This document shows, in pieces, positions 51,727 through 58,810 of a stretch of DNA of 64,000 nucleotides (position 1 is its first letter; each line of letters opens with the position of its first letter). The stretch comes from Pseudomonadota bacterium (GTDB lineage Bacteria; Pseudomonadota; Alphaproteobacteria; SHVZ01): contig JACQAG010000008.1 in the NCBI GenBank assembly GCA_016195085.1, positions 25,137 through 89,136 of the forward strand. The letters run 5' to 3'. Under the pieces are notes generated by a model. The model saw only the letters and a program-made list of their open reading frames with translations. It made no database searches and was not told where the DNA came from. The translations under genes were made by a program, and so were the position numbers.

Positions 51727-52965
51727 TCACGCCGGCTGCGTCGTCGCCAGCTCCGAGCGCGGCAGGCGGGGCAGGCGGACCATCAGCGTGCCGATCGCCG
51801 CCAGATTGACCACGTTGAAGAAGACGCCCACGCCGAAGGCCGGCTGGTAGCGGAGGAACATGTCGAAGACCAGCCCGCCGATCCAGCCGCCGAGCGCCAT
51901 GCCGATGGTGCCGCTGAGATAGACGATGCCGATGCGCCAGCCCGCGTCCCGAGCCGGGAAAAGGTCGCGCACGACCAGCGAATAGGCCGGCACGATGCCG
52001 CCGAAGGCGAGCCCAAAGGCGGCGGAGAGAACGTAAAGCGCCACCAGACCGTCGACCAGCATGTAGCAGGCGAGCGTGATCGCCTGCGCCGCCGAGCCGA
52101 TGAAGATCGTCTTCAGCCCACCGATGCGGTCCGACAGCCGGCCCCAGAACATGCGGCTGATAAAAGCCACGGCCAGCAGCAAAGACAGCATCTCCGCACC
52201 CCGCGCCGGCGCATAGCCGAGATCGCTGCAGAAGGCGACGGTGTGCACGATCGGCATCGCCATGGCGACGCAGCAGCCGACGATGGCGATGCTGAGCAGC
52301 GTCTGCGCCAGCACCGGATTGAGCGGCAATTCACGCCGCGGCGCGGGACCGGCGGCGCCGAGGCGGCGGGCGGCGGGCGGCGGCGGACGGCGCAAGAGGA
52401 ACGCCAAGGGCAGCATGGCCGTGGTGGAGAAAATCCCGTAGCAGATCAAGGTCGCCCGCCAGCCATAGGTATCGATGCCCCAGCGGAAAAGCGGCGGGCA
52501 GATGCCGCCGGCCACACTCTGCCCCGAGGCGACGATCGACAGCGCCACGCCGCGATTCTTGTCGAACCAGCGGGTGATGTTCGACATCAGCGGCGCGAAG
52601 GTCGTGCCGTTGCCGAGCGCGCCGATGAGCAGCCCATAGGTTAGATAGAGATCGAAGGCACCGCGCGCTTGGCTCGCGAGCAGCGCGCCCAGCCCCATCA
52701 TGACCGCACCCAGCATGACCGGCCGGCGCGGTCCGGCGCGGTCCGCCCACCAGCCCATGAAGATGCCGCCGACGCCCGCACCCAGCTGCGCCATCGCCGG
52801 GATCAAAGAGGGGATGGAGCGCGGCCAGTTGAACTCCGCCGCCATCGGCTTCAAACCTACGATCGCGACATATTGCGCGCCGAAGCCGATGGACATCAGC
52901 AGCAGCGAGGCGGTGGCCACCGTCCAGCCATAGGGAGTCTCGACGCTGTCGCTCGTCTGCTGCAT
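51727..52965 (-). CDS. MFS transporter (monocarboxylate/OFA-like)
   Basis: 412 residues, 12 membrane segments. MFS motif A in MGWWADRAGPRRPVMLGAVMMGLG near residue 75, second copy at SDRIGGLKTIFIGSAAQ, plus SIVASGQSVAGGICPPLFRWGIDTYGWRATLICYGI, which is close to the oxalate/formate and monocarboxylate antiporter group. It probably moves an organic acid. The stop is 5 bases from the stop of the DUF4126 gene (convergent). Confidence 0.9.
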   Translation of the reverse strand: MQQTSDSVETPYGWTVATASLLLMSIGFGAQYVAIVGLKPMAAEFNWPRSIPSLIPAMAQLGAGVGGIFMGWWADRAGPRRPVMLGAVMMGLGALLASQARGAFDLYLTYGLLIGALGNGTTFAPLMSNITRWFDKNRGVALSIVASGQSVAGGICPPLFRWGIDTYGWRATLICYGIFSTTAMLPLAFLLRRPPPPAARRLGAAGPAPRRELPLNPVLAQTLLSIAIVGCCVAMAMPIVHTVAFCSDLGYAPARGAEMLSLLLAVAFISRMFWGRLSDRIGGLKTIFIGSAAQAITLACYMLVDGLVALYVLSAAFGLAFGGIVPAYSLVVRDLFPARDAGWRIGIVYLSGTIGMALGGWIGGLVFDMFLRYQPAFGVGVFFNVVNLAAIGTLMVRLPRLPRSELATTQPA

Positions 52966-53143
52966 GCGGTCTTAGCCTTCTTCGTTCCCTACCCCCCGAT
53001 GTCGGCCGGATTGCAGGGCCAAAATCGGGCGAGGAGCCTACGCGATCGGGGGCGGAAATGAAATCGGCCGGCGGGCGAGGCCGTGGGTCAGCTTGGATTC
53101 TGGCCCCACTGAAGTCTTCCGCTCGTCATGCCGTATTGCTCGC

Positions 53144-53242
53144 ATGGGGGCTAAAGGCGGTGCCGCTCGCGCTAAGAGCATAGCGCCTGAGCGGCGATCA
53201 GAGACCGATCGTAAGGCCGCCGCCAAGCGATGGACCAAATAG
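53144..53242 (+). CDS. Very small basic protein with GGKARA-type motif
   Basis: 32 codons from the ATG at 53144: begins MGAKGGAARAKSIAPERRSE and ends in a KAAAKRWTK segment. This matches the small basic GG(K/A)ARA...L(T/A)PERRSE...RKAAxxRW motif seen in many short bacterial proteins and at the ends of longer ones, possibly nucleic-acid binding. No clear ribosome site precedes it. It stops two bases before the end of the convergent three-gene cassette. It may be a real microprotein or the tail of a lost gene. Confidence 0.5.
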   Translation: MGAKGGAARAKSIAPERRSETDRKAAAKRWTK

Positions 53243-53243
53243 C

Positions 53244-53897
53244 TCAAGCGCCGTAAGTCCGCTCCATCAACTCCAGCGCATTCATGTGATCCGCCGTCTG
53301 CAGCGGGGAGGCGGAATTGTAGATATTGTCCCCGTACGCTGCGTTCTCACGCCTTGTGAGCGAAAAGGGAAACGGTCTTGGATACGGGTACTGTGATACG
53401 TCCGCATGCACGTTCATTCCAACGAGGCCAAAATTGATCGGTGGATTGCCGTAGGTCGCCAAGCGCTCATTTATGAAGCTCGTGAGCGGATCGAGTTGAT
53501 TGGAAATTTTGGCCCAATCCAGATTCATTTCGACTTCGAGCCGGCTGAAATAGCTACGAGGCGCTTTTTCCCACTGCCCCACCGTCGCGGAGCCATTCTC
53601 GAATAGCCAGTTAGATATTTCGTCGATGAGCTGATCTGCCGTTTCGACAGGAACCTGCGTCTCCACAACAAGACCATTCGTAAAAATCGCGCATTTGTCG
53701 ATTGAAACTCGAAACTCCCTAATAAAGGTGCCCCCATATAGGTTAATTCCATCATTTAAATCGTATTCTTTGACTTTTTGCGGCCCCTCCAAGAAAGAAT
53801 ACTTGTCCTTCAATGTTCCAATGAGACGATAAATATCATCAGTCGATATGCTCAGATATCGGATGGATTGGCTGAATGCTATTCGAGAAAGCCTCAT
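53244..53897 (-). CDS. Unknown protein, third gene of the HTH cassette
   Basis: 217 residues, no signal peptide or membrane segment. Mixed alpha/beta: an antiparallel sheet region (DGINLYGGTFIREFRVSIDKCAIFTNGLVVETQVPV) followed by helices and a section with DLNL-type EVEMNLDWAKISNQLDPLTSFINERLATYG. It vaguely recalls the sporadic TIGR04255-type proteins but I cannot confirm the family. It overlaps the HTH gene by 4 bases (ATGA). AT-richer than its flanks. Given its partners, an effector or accessory role in a toxin-antitoxin or defence unit is possible. Confidence 0.75.
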   Translation of the reverse strand: MRLSRIAFSQSIRYLSISTDDIYRLIGTLKDKYSFLEGPQKVKEYDLNDGINLYGGTFIREFRVSIDKCAIFTNGLVVETQVPVETADQLIDEISNWLFENGSATVGQWEKAPRSYFSRLEVEMNLDWAKISNQLDPLTSFINERLATYGNPPINFGLVGMNVHADVSQYPYPRPFPFSLTRRENAAYGDNIYNSASPLQTADHMNALELMERTYGA

Positions 53898-54385
53898 TGC
53901 AGCCTCATCTGATCCGCGGGCGTAGGGCCAGGATCTTTTCCTGGATGAGGCCGCGTCTGTATTGGTCCCGGCGGAATGATGGGCGGAGGTGTCGGTTCAT
54001 GCCGACGTGAGATGGCTCGGAGTTGTTCCTCCCAAAGCCTTCTCCCCTGATCGAGCCATTCAGGCGTTTCGTAATTCCGCGTCGCCCCGTCCAACGGATA
54101 GATGATCTGATACCGAGGTTCACCTCCTCCCATCGCGAATAGCAGATCGCTCACCGTATCAAGCGTCCAATTGCCCGGACCGCTCAGTAGCTTCGAAATC
54201 CGACTGTCCGACAGGCCAAGTCGCTTTGCGAGCGACGTTTGAGTGAGCCCAATTCGCCTCAATTCGCTCAAAACGAAGTCGTAAACGCGATATCGGTGGC
54301 GCCCCCTGAAGTACCAAAGCGTATCAGGGGGTACGCGCTCGTCGCCAACCGGCTTAGACAGCTCGGTAGTGAGAGAGGTATTCAT
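53894..54385 (-). CDS. XRE-family HTH regulator with proline-rich tail
   Basis: 163 residues. HTH at about residues 35-80 (YDFVLSELRRIGLTQTSLAKRLGLSDSRISKLLSGPGNWTLDTVSDLLFAMG). The C-terminal 35 residues are Pro-rich and probably disordered (PTPPPIIPPGPIQTRPHPGK), a feature of antitoxins that fold onto a toxin. It overlaps the first gene by 32 bases and the third by 4, giving a tightly coupled trio. It is the likely repressor acting at the palindromes around 54857-54911. Confidence 0.85.
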   Translation of the reverse strand: MNTSLTTELSKPVGDERVPPDTLWYFRGRHRYRVYDFVLSELRRIGLTQTSLAKRLGLSDSRISKLLSGPGNWTLDTVSDLLFAMGGGEPRYQIIYPLDGATRNYETPEWLDQGRRLWEEQLRAISRRHEPTPPPIIPPGPIQTRPHPGKDPGPTPADQMRLQ

Positions 54386-54863
54386 CTAGCGACTTTCTCT
54401 TAACGCGAGGGCATGGCCCAAGCAGTTTGTCCCATTCAGTGGCGCACTCTGCGACTGCCACATTCCAATCAATGTTTTCGCGATAGTCCCAGGTCAGAGC
54501 AATAAACGTGTCCTTCTCGGAGAAGGCACCAAACGCTCGTATCCCTGGTATGGGCGCCATGCTGCGAATGTCCCAGATCTCGGCGGAAACAGGATCCGTT
54601 CGAGCCATGAACGCGTTCGGAGCCTTCCTTTGCGGCCTCTCAGCAACCGAAATTAGATCGCCGCGCGTGAACGTATCGAGCGTGGCTCGAAACTGGGTAA
54701 GCCGGTACCCGTCATGATGGGCTGCGAATGGAGGCAAAACATTTTCCAGGACCTCCGTAGATACGAACAGTGTGCGCACAACCGGGTCGCTTCGGACCCT
54801 GGGACCGAGACAAAACAGCTTCTTCTCGTGCACTCGCAGAGCTATCTTTTCTCGTATTGACAT
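54354..54863 (-). CDS. Unknown protein, first gene of the HTH cassette (toxin candidate)
   Basis: 169 residues from the ATG at 54863; an upstream in-frame start at 54902 would cross the palindrome. The C-terminal half has VSAEIWDIRSMAPIPGIRAF then FSEKDTFIALTWDYRENIDW, CATEWDKLLGPCPRVKRKSLDEYL, a compact alpha/beta unit. I recall similar short proteins next to HTH genes but cannot name the family. No signal or membrane segment. Its stop overlaps the HTH gene by 32 bases. Toxin or sensor roles are guesses from gene order. Confidence 0.72.
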   Translation of the reverse strand: MSIREKIALRVHEKKLFCLGPRVRSDPVVRTLFVSTEVLENVLPPFAAHHDGYRLTQFRATLDTFTRGDLISVAERPQRKAPNAFMARTDPVSAEIWDIRSMAPIPGIRAFGAFSEKDTFIALTWDYRENIDWNVAVAECATEWDKLLGPCPRVKRKSLDEYLSHYRAV

Positions 54864-54872
54864 ATATGTCAA
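54857..54872. promoter_or_regulatory. Perfect 16-bp palindrome at the start of the HTH cassette
   Basis: TTGACATATATGTCAA is its own reverse complement and contains the ATG of the first cassette gene. It also holds a TTGACA in each direction. A dyad over the start codon is the same design as at the left-edge operon and the ArsR gene and indicates repression by the HTH protein. Confidence 0.7.
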
Positions 54873-54874
54873 GT

Positions 54875-54911
54875 CGGCAGTAATACAAGAATCATCAGGC
54901 ACTTACTGCCG
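54875..54911. promoter_or_regulatory. Second inverted repeat upstream of the HTH cassette
   Basis: CGGCAGTAA (54875-54883) and TTACTGCCG (54903-54911) are exact arms 19 bases apart, two bases from the 16-bp palindrome. The centre-to-centre distance of the arms is about 28 bases. It may be a second operator or a target feature of the nearby mobile element. Confidence 0.45.
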
Positions 54912-54996
54912 AGTTTTCTCCTCGCCGCCGGAGTTGCGACTCCGTAAAATTGACCTTTCTTCTTAACGCTAAGCATAACGGTCAGATACTCGGGGC

Positions 54997-55854
54997 ATGA
55001 ACAAGCTGCCCCCAGAGAAACGCGCCCAGATCCTCGGAATGGTGGTCGAAGGCATGTCGATCCGCTCAATCTCCAGTCTCATAGTGGCGAGCAAGAATAC
55101 CATCGTAAAGTTGTTAGTCGATGCTGGTTGGGCTTGCTCGGAGTACCAGGACAAGGTGCTTCGCGATCTGCCGTGCAAACGGCTGCAGCTCGATGAAATC
55201 TGGGACTTCGTCTACGCGAAGGCGAAGAAGGCTCCGACCGAGATGAAGGCGAGCGGCGACGCTCGCGACGTGTGGACGCGGACGGCGATTTACGCTGACA
55301 CCAAGCTCGCGGTGTCGTGGCTTGTCGGCAGCCGCGACACGGATGCCGCGAAGGCTTTCGTTTGCGACGTGTCCCGCCGGTTAAAGAACCGCGTGCAGAT
55401 CACCACCGATGGACACAAGCGCTACATCGAGGCGGTTGAAACCGCGTTCGGCGTCGATGTGGACTATGCCACCTTGATCAAGATCTACGGGCAGACCGAC
55501 GAAGGGCAGCGCCGCTACAGCCCGCCACAGATTATCGGCACTGAGACGCATTGCTGCACCGGTAATCCCGATCCGAAGCGCATCTGTACGAGCTACGCAG
55601 AGCGGGCCAATCTCACGATGCGGATGCATATGTGCAGGTTCACGAGATTGACGAATGCGTTCTCAAAGAAGGTTGGGAACCATACGCACGCCGTCGCGCT
55701 CAATTTCATGTACTACAACTTTTCTCGCATCCATCAGACGCTTCGCTGCACGCCCGCGATGGCGGCCGACGTCACCAAGACGCTTTGGTCGATTGGGGAT
55801 ATCGTGCGCGCGGTCGATGAATGGGAACAGTCACAAAGAAGGAACGCAGCGTGA
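54997..55854 (+). CDS. IS1-family transposase
   Basis: 285 residues. N-terminal HTH (SIRSISSLIVASKNTIVKLLVDAG) then a DDE catalytic core: Asp66 in LQLDEIWDFVYAKAKKA, Asp138 in ITTDGHKRYIEAVE, Glu202 in SYAERANLTMRMHMCRFTRLTNAFSKK. This is the alphaproteobacterial IS1-type group that starts MNKLPxEKRAQIL. It is shorter at the C-terminus than the 310-320 residues I remember for relatives. No clear terminal inverted repeats or target duplication were found on either side, so it may be a fixed or domesticated copy. Ribosome site weak. Confidence 0.85.
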   Translation: MNKLPPEKRAQILGMVVEGMSIRSISSLIVASKNTIVKLLVDAGWACSEYQDKVLRDLPCKRLQLDEIWDFVYAKAKKAPTEMKASGDARDVWTRTAIYADTKLAVSWLVGSRDTDAAKAFVCDVSRRLKNRVQITTDGHKRYIEAVETAFGVDVDYATLIKIYGQTDEGQRRYSPPQIIGTETHCCTGNPDPKRICTSYAERANLTMRMHMCRFTRLTNAFSKKVGNHTHAVALNFMYYNFSRIHQTLRCTPAMAADVTKTLWSIGDIVRAVDEWEQSQRRNAA

Positions 55855-56231
55855 AGCTCAGAGTGGCGTCCGCTAGGCGCGAAGAGACCTTCAAGGACAT
55901 AGTTCGGATTGCGCGGAAAGATCGAGGCCGCATTCGAGCCGGTCGAATCTGTGAGATCAGAGTTGGAGACCAAAGACGACATTTCATCGTCAGGGGTCTT
56001 CCCGAGGAGTAGCGCGGGGAAATCCTAATCGATGAACCCTCGCGACAAGCCTTAAAGGTGAAGCTTGGTCACGAGTACGAGTTCGATATTCGAGCAGCCA
56101 GTATCATCGGCCAAATTTGGTGGGCATGTACTGTCGCCGACCCAGGCGCGCGCATTGCGGCATGGCTCGGCGTCCTATCTGTGGTGCTCGGATTGATCGG
56201 CGTGATCCTGGGTATTTTGGCCTTTCGCTGA
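55851..56231 (+). pseudogene. Transposase-linked small membrane protein gene broken by an amber codon
   Basis: The frame from the GTG at 55851 (or ATG 55821) stops at TAG 56010-56012, but the same frame stays open to TGA 56229-56231. Joined, the product is about 126 residues: basic N-half (FKDIVRIARKDRGRIRAGRI), then KVKLGHEYEFDIRAASIIGQ, and a C-terminal membrane segment GVLSVVLGLIGVILGILAF. The continuity of sense on both sides of the TAG indicates a nonsense mutation, or suppression. It overlaps the transposase gene by 4 bases, so the two probably belong together. Confidence 0.7.
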
Positions 56232-56344
56232 AACCGACCCACTACCGCAGGTCGGGCCGGAATGGCCCTCCTTGCTTGCGGTTCTCGCGGGGTGCCGGTC
56301 TTCTATATGCTGGCGAATCAAAGAAGCCGACCGGGAGGGACGAG

Positions 56345-57946
56345 ATGGGAGCCGGCCGCCTGAAGCACTACGGCTGGGGCCGCGAGGGCGAGGGGCTGAG
56401 CCGGGAAGAGGAGTCCTTCATCCTCGAGCGCTACCGCAAGCGCTTCGCGATCGATCGCTTCGATGAGAAGGCGCCGCCTTCGCTCTTGGAAATCAAGCTG
56501 CGTCCGCCGCGTCTGGCGCCGCCGGCGTCGCTTGCCGATCTCTGCACGAGCGAGCGCCACGACCGCATCCAGCATACCTACGGCAAATCCTTTCAAGACT
56601 ATGCGCGCGGGCTGGCCGGGGACTATGCGAATGCGCCCGATGTCGTGGCCTATCCCAAGACCGAGGCCGATGTCGTCGCCCTCCTCGACTGGGCGGGCAG
56701 CGCCGGTGCCGCGGTCATTCCCTTTGGCGGCGGCTCCAGCGTGGTGGGCGGCGTCGAGCCGAGGGCGGAGGCGCCCCGCTACAAGGCCGCCCTCTCCATC
56801 GATCTTCGTCACATGGGCCGCGTCATCGAGGTCGACCGCCGGTCCCGCGCGGCGCTCATTGAGGCCGGCGCCTTCGGCCCGGCCTTGGAAACCGAGCTGA
56901 AGCGCCACCAGCTGACACTCCGCCACTTCCCGCAAAGCTTCGAGTATTCGACCTTGGGCGGCTGGATCGCGACGCGCTCGGGCGGGCATTTTGCCAGCCT
57001 CTACACGCATATCGACGATTTCGTCGAGAGCTTGCGGGTGGTGACGCCGAAAGGCCTCATCGAGACAAGGCGCCTGCCCGGCTCGGGTGCCGGCCCCAGC
57101 CCCGACCGGATGTTCATCGGCTCGGAGGGCATTCTCGGCATCATCACCCAGGCCTGGATGCGGCTGCAGGATCCGCCGCGCTTTCGCGCCGGCGGCGCAG
57201 TCGGCTTCAAGGATTTCTTCGCCGCCGCCCGGGCGCTCCGGGTGATCGCCCAGGCCGGCCTCTACCCCTCGAACTGCCGCATCCTCGATCCCAAGGAAGC
57301 CTATAACACCGGCGCCGGCGACGGCACCCGGGCGATCATGGTTCTTGCCTTCGAGTCGGGCGATCACCCGGTCGAGCCGTGGATGCGCCGGGCGCTCGAA
57401 TGCTGCGCCGATCATGGCGGCCAGCCCGATGCTCCGGAGACGGAGGACGCGCACCGGGACGGTGCCGCCGGACGCTGGCGCAACGCCTTCATCCGCATGC
57501 CCTATGCGCGCGAGCGTCTGGTCGGCCGCGGGATCATCAACGACACCTTCGAAACGGCCATCACCTGGGAGCGCTTCGAGTCCCTCCACGACCGGGTGAA
57601 GCGGGCAACCGAGGCGGCGATCCTGGCCGCCACGGGCCGAGCCGGCGAGGTCACCTGCCGCTTCACCCATGTCTATCCCGACGGCCCGGCGCCTTACTTC
57701 TCCTTCCATGCATTGGGCCGCCATGGACAGCTCGTCGAGCAGTGGCGCCGGATCAAGACCGCGGCCTCGGATGCCCTCATCGAGGCCGGCGGCACCATCA
57801 CCCACCATCACGCCGTCGGCCGCGAGCATCGGCCCTGGTACGATCGGCAACGTCCGGCATTGTTCGCCGAAGCCTTGAAGGCGGCCAAGCATGCCGTCGA
57901 TCCCCAGGGGCTGCTCAATCCCGGCGTTCTGATCGATCCCATTTGA
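56345..57946 (+). CDS. FAD-binding oxidase, alkyldihydroxyacetonephosphate synthase-like
   Basis: 533 residues, with GGGAGG ahead of the ATG. FAD-binding domain 4 lies at about residues 90-270: VVAYPKTEADVVALLDWAGSAGAAVIPFGGGSSVVGG and STLGGWIATRSGGH. The C-terminal substrate domain includes THVYPDGPAPYFSFHALGR and the HHHAVGREHRPWY block that in AGPS holds the catalytic His/Tyr. In bacteria these proteins oxidise hydroxy acids or act in ether lipid-like chemistry; no other ether lipid genes are near. A HAD dehalogenase gene follows after 10 bases. Confidence 0.9.
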   Translation: MGAGRLKHYGWGREGEGLSREEESFILERYRKRFAIDRFDEKAPPSLLEIKLRPPRLAPPASLADLCTSERHDRIQHTYGKSFQDYARGLAGDYANAPDVVAYPKTEADVVALLDWAGSAGAAVIPFGGGSSVVGGVEPRAEAPRYKAALSIDLRHMGRVIEVDRRSRAALIEAGAFGPALETELKRHQLTLRHFPQSFEYSTLGGWIATRSGGHFASLYTHIDDFVESLRVVTPKGLIETRRLPGSGAGPSPDRMFIGSEGILGIITQAWMRLQDPPRFRAGGAVGFKDFFAAARALRVIAQAGLYPSNCRILDPKEAYNTGAGDGTRAIMVLAFESGDHPVEPWMRRALECCADHGGQPDAPETEDAHRDGAAGRWRNAFIRMPYARERLVGRGIINDTFETAITWERFESLHDRVKRATEAAILAATGRAGEVTCRFTHVYPDGPAPYFSFHALGRHGQLVEQWRRIKTAASDALIEAGGTITHHHAVGREHRPWYDRQRPALFAEALKAAKHAVDPQGLLNPGVLIDPI

Positions 57947-57956
57947 GGACGCGGCC

Positions 57957-58676
57957 ATGGCGATCGAGCGCCCGGTCACAGCTTTGGTCTTCGACGTATT
58001 CGGCACCTGCGTCGATTGGCGCGGCAGCATCATCGGCGAAGCTGACCGATGGGCGCGCCAGTTCAGCCGAAAGATCGACGGCGCCGGCTTGGCCGATGCC
58101 TGGCGCGCCAAGTATCAGCCGGCGCTGGAAGAGGTCCGTTCCGGCCGCCGCCCCTTCGCCAGCCTGGATGTGCTGCACCGGGAAAGCCTCGACGGCCTCG
58201 CTCGGCGGTTCGGGCTCGAAGGCCTGAGCGAGGCCGCTCTGCAGCACATCAACACGGTGTGGCATCGCCTCAATCCATGGCCGGACACGGTGCCTGGCTT
58301 GCTTCGCTTGCGCAGCCGCTACCTGATCGCACCCTTGTCCAACGGCAATATGCGCCTGCTCTCGCAGATGGCGAAACGGGCCGGAATGCCGTGGGATCTG
58401 GTGCTCTCAGGCGAGCTGTTCGGCAGCTACAAGCCGGAGCCCAAGGTCTATCTGGGCGCTGCCCAGCTCCTCGGCCTGCCGCCCCAGCAAGTCATGATGG
58501 TGGCCGCCCACAATGCCGATCTTGCCGCCGCTCAGGCGCTCGGGCTCCAGACCGCCTTCGTCCTGCGGCCAAGCGAATATGGCCCCGGCCAGAAGACCGA
58601 TCTCAAGGCGAGCGGCACCTGGGATGTCCTTGCCGAAGACTTCGAGCACCTGGCCGAAACGCTCGGCTGCCCCTGA
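57957..58676 (+). CDS. Haloacid dehalogenase, type II
   Basis: 239 residues. HAD motif I is ALVFDVFGTCVDWRGS (nucleophile Asp in FDVFGT), motif II APLSNGNMRLL (Ser/Asn), motif III SYKPEPKVYLGAAQLLGLPP (Lys), motif IV MVAAHNADLAAAQALG. The SNGN and PEP-x-VY spacing is that of L-2-haloacid dehalogenases, which replace halogen by hydroxyl on short acids; many act on unknown phosphates instead. Cotranscribed with the AGPS-like oxidase, whose hydroxy-acid substrate could be its product. Confidence 0.9.
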   Translation: MAIERPVTALVFDVFGTCVDWRGSIIGEADRWARQFSRKIDGAGLADAWRAKYQPALEEVRSGRRPFASLDVLHRESLDGLARRFGLEGLSEAALQHINTVWHRLNPWPDTVPGLLRLRSRYLIAPLSNGNMRLLSQMAKRAGMPWDLVLSGELFGSYKPEPKVYLGAAQLLGLPPQQVMMVAAHNADLAAAQALGLQTAFVLRPSEYGPGQKTDLKASGTWDVLAEDFEHLAETLGCP

Positions 58677-58810
58677 GGGGGCCGGCCGCGCGCCAGCGCC
58701 AATCTGGACCCTGCGCCGCAACTGAGCCAAGATTGTCCTCGCTAGCCTGCAAGGACGCGCTCCCACGCCACCCGGAAGAAGCCGTTGAACCGCATCCAAG
58801 GACGGCAGAG

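Noticed and set aside
53038..53247. 69-residue minus-strand frame
   Set aside because: Low-complexity, lacks a ribosome site and is antisense to the better-supported GGKARA-type ORF.
54875..54911. Inverted repeat as the left end of the IS1-type element
   Set aside because: Both arms lie on one side of the transposase gene and no matching copy occurs on the other side.
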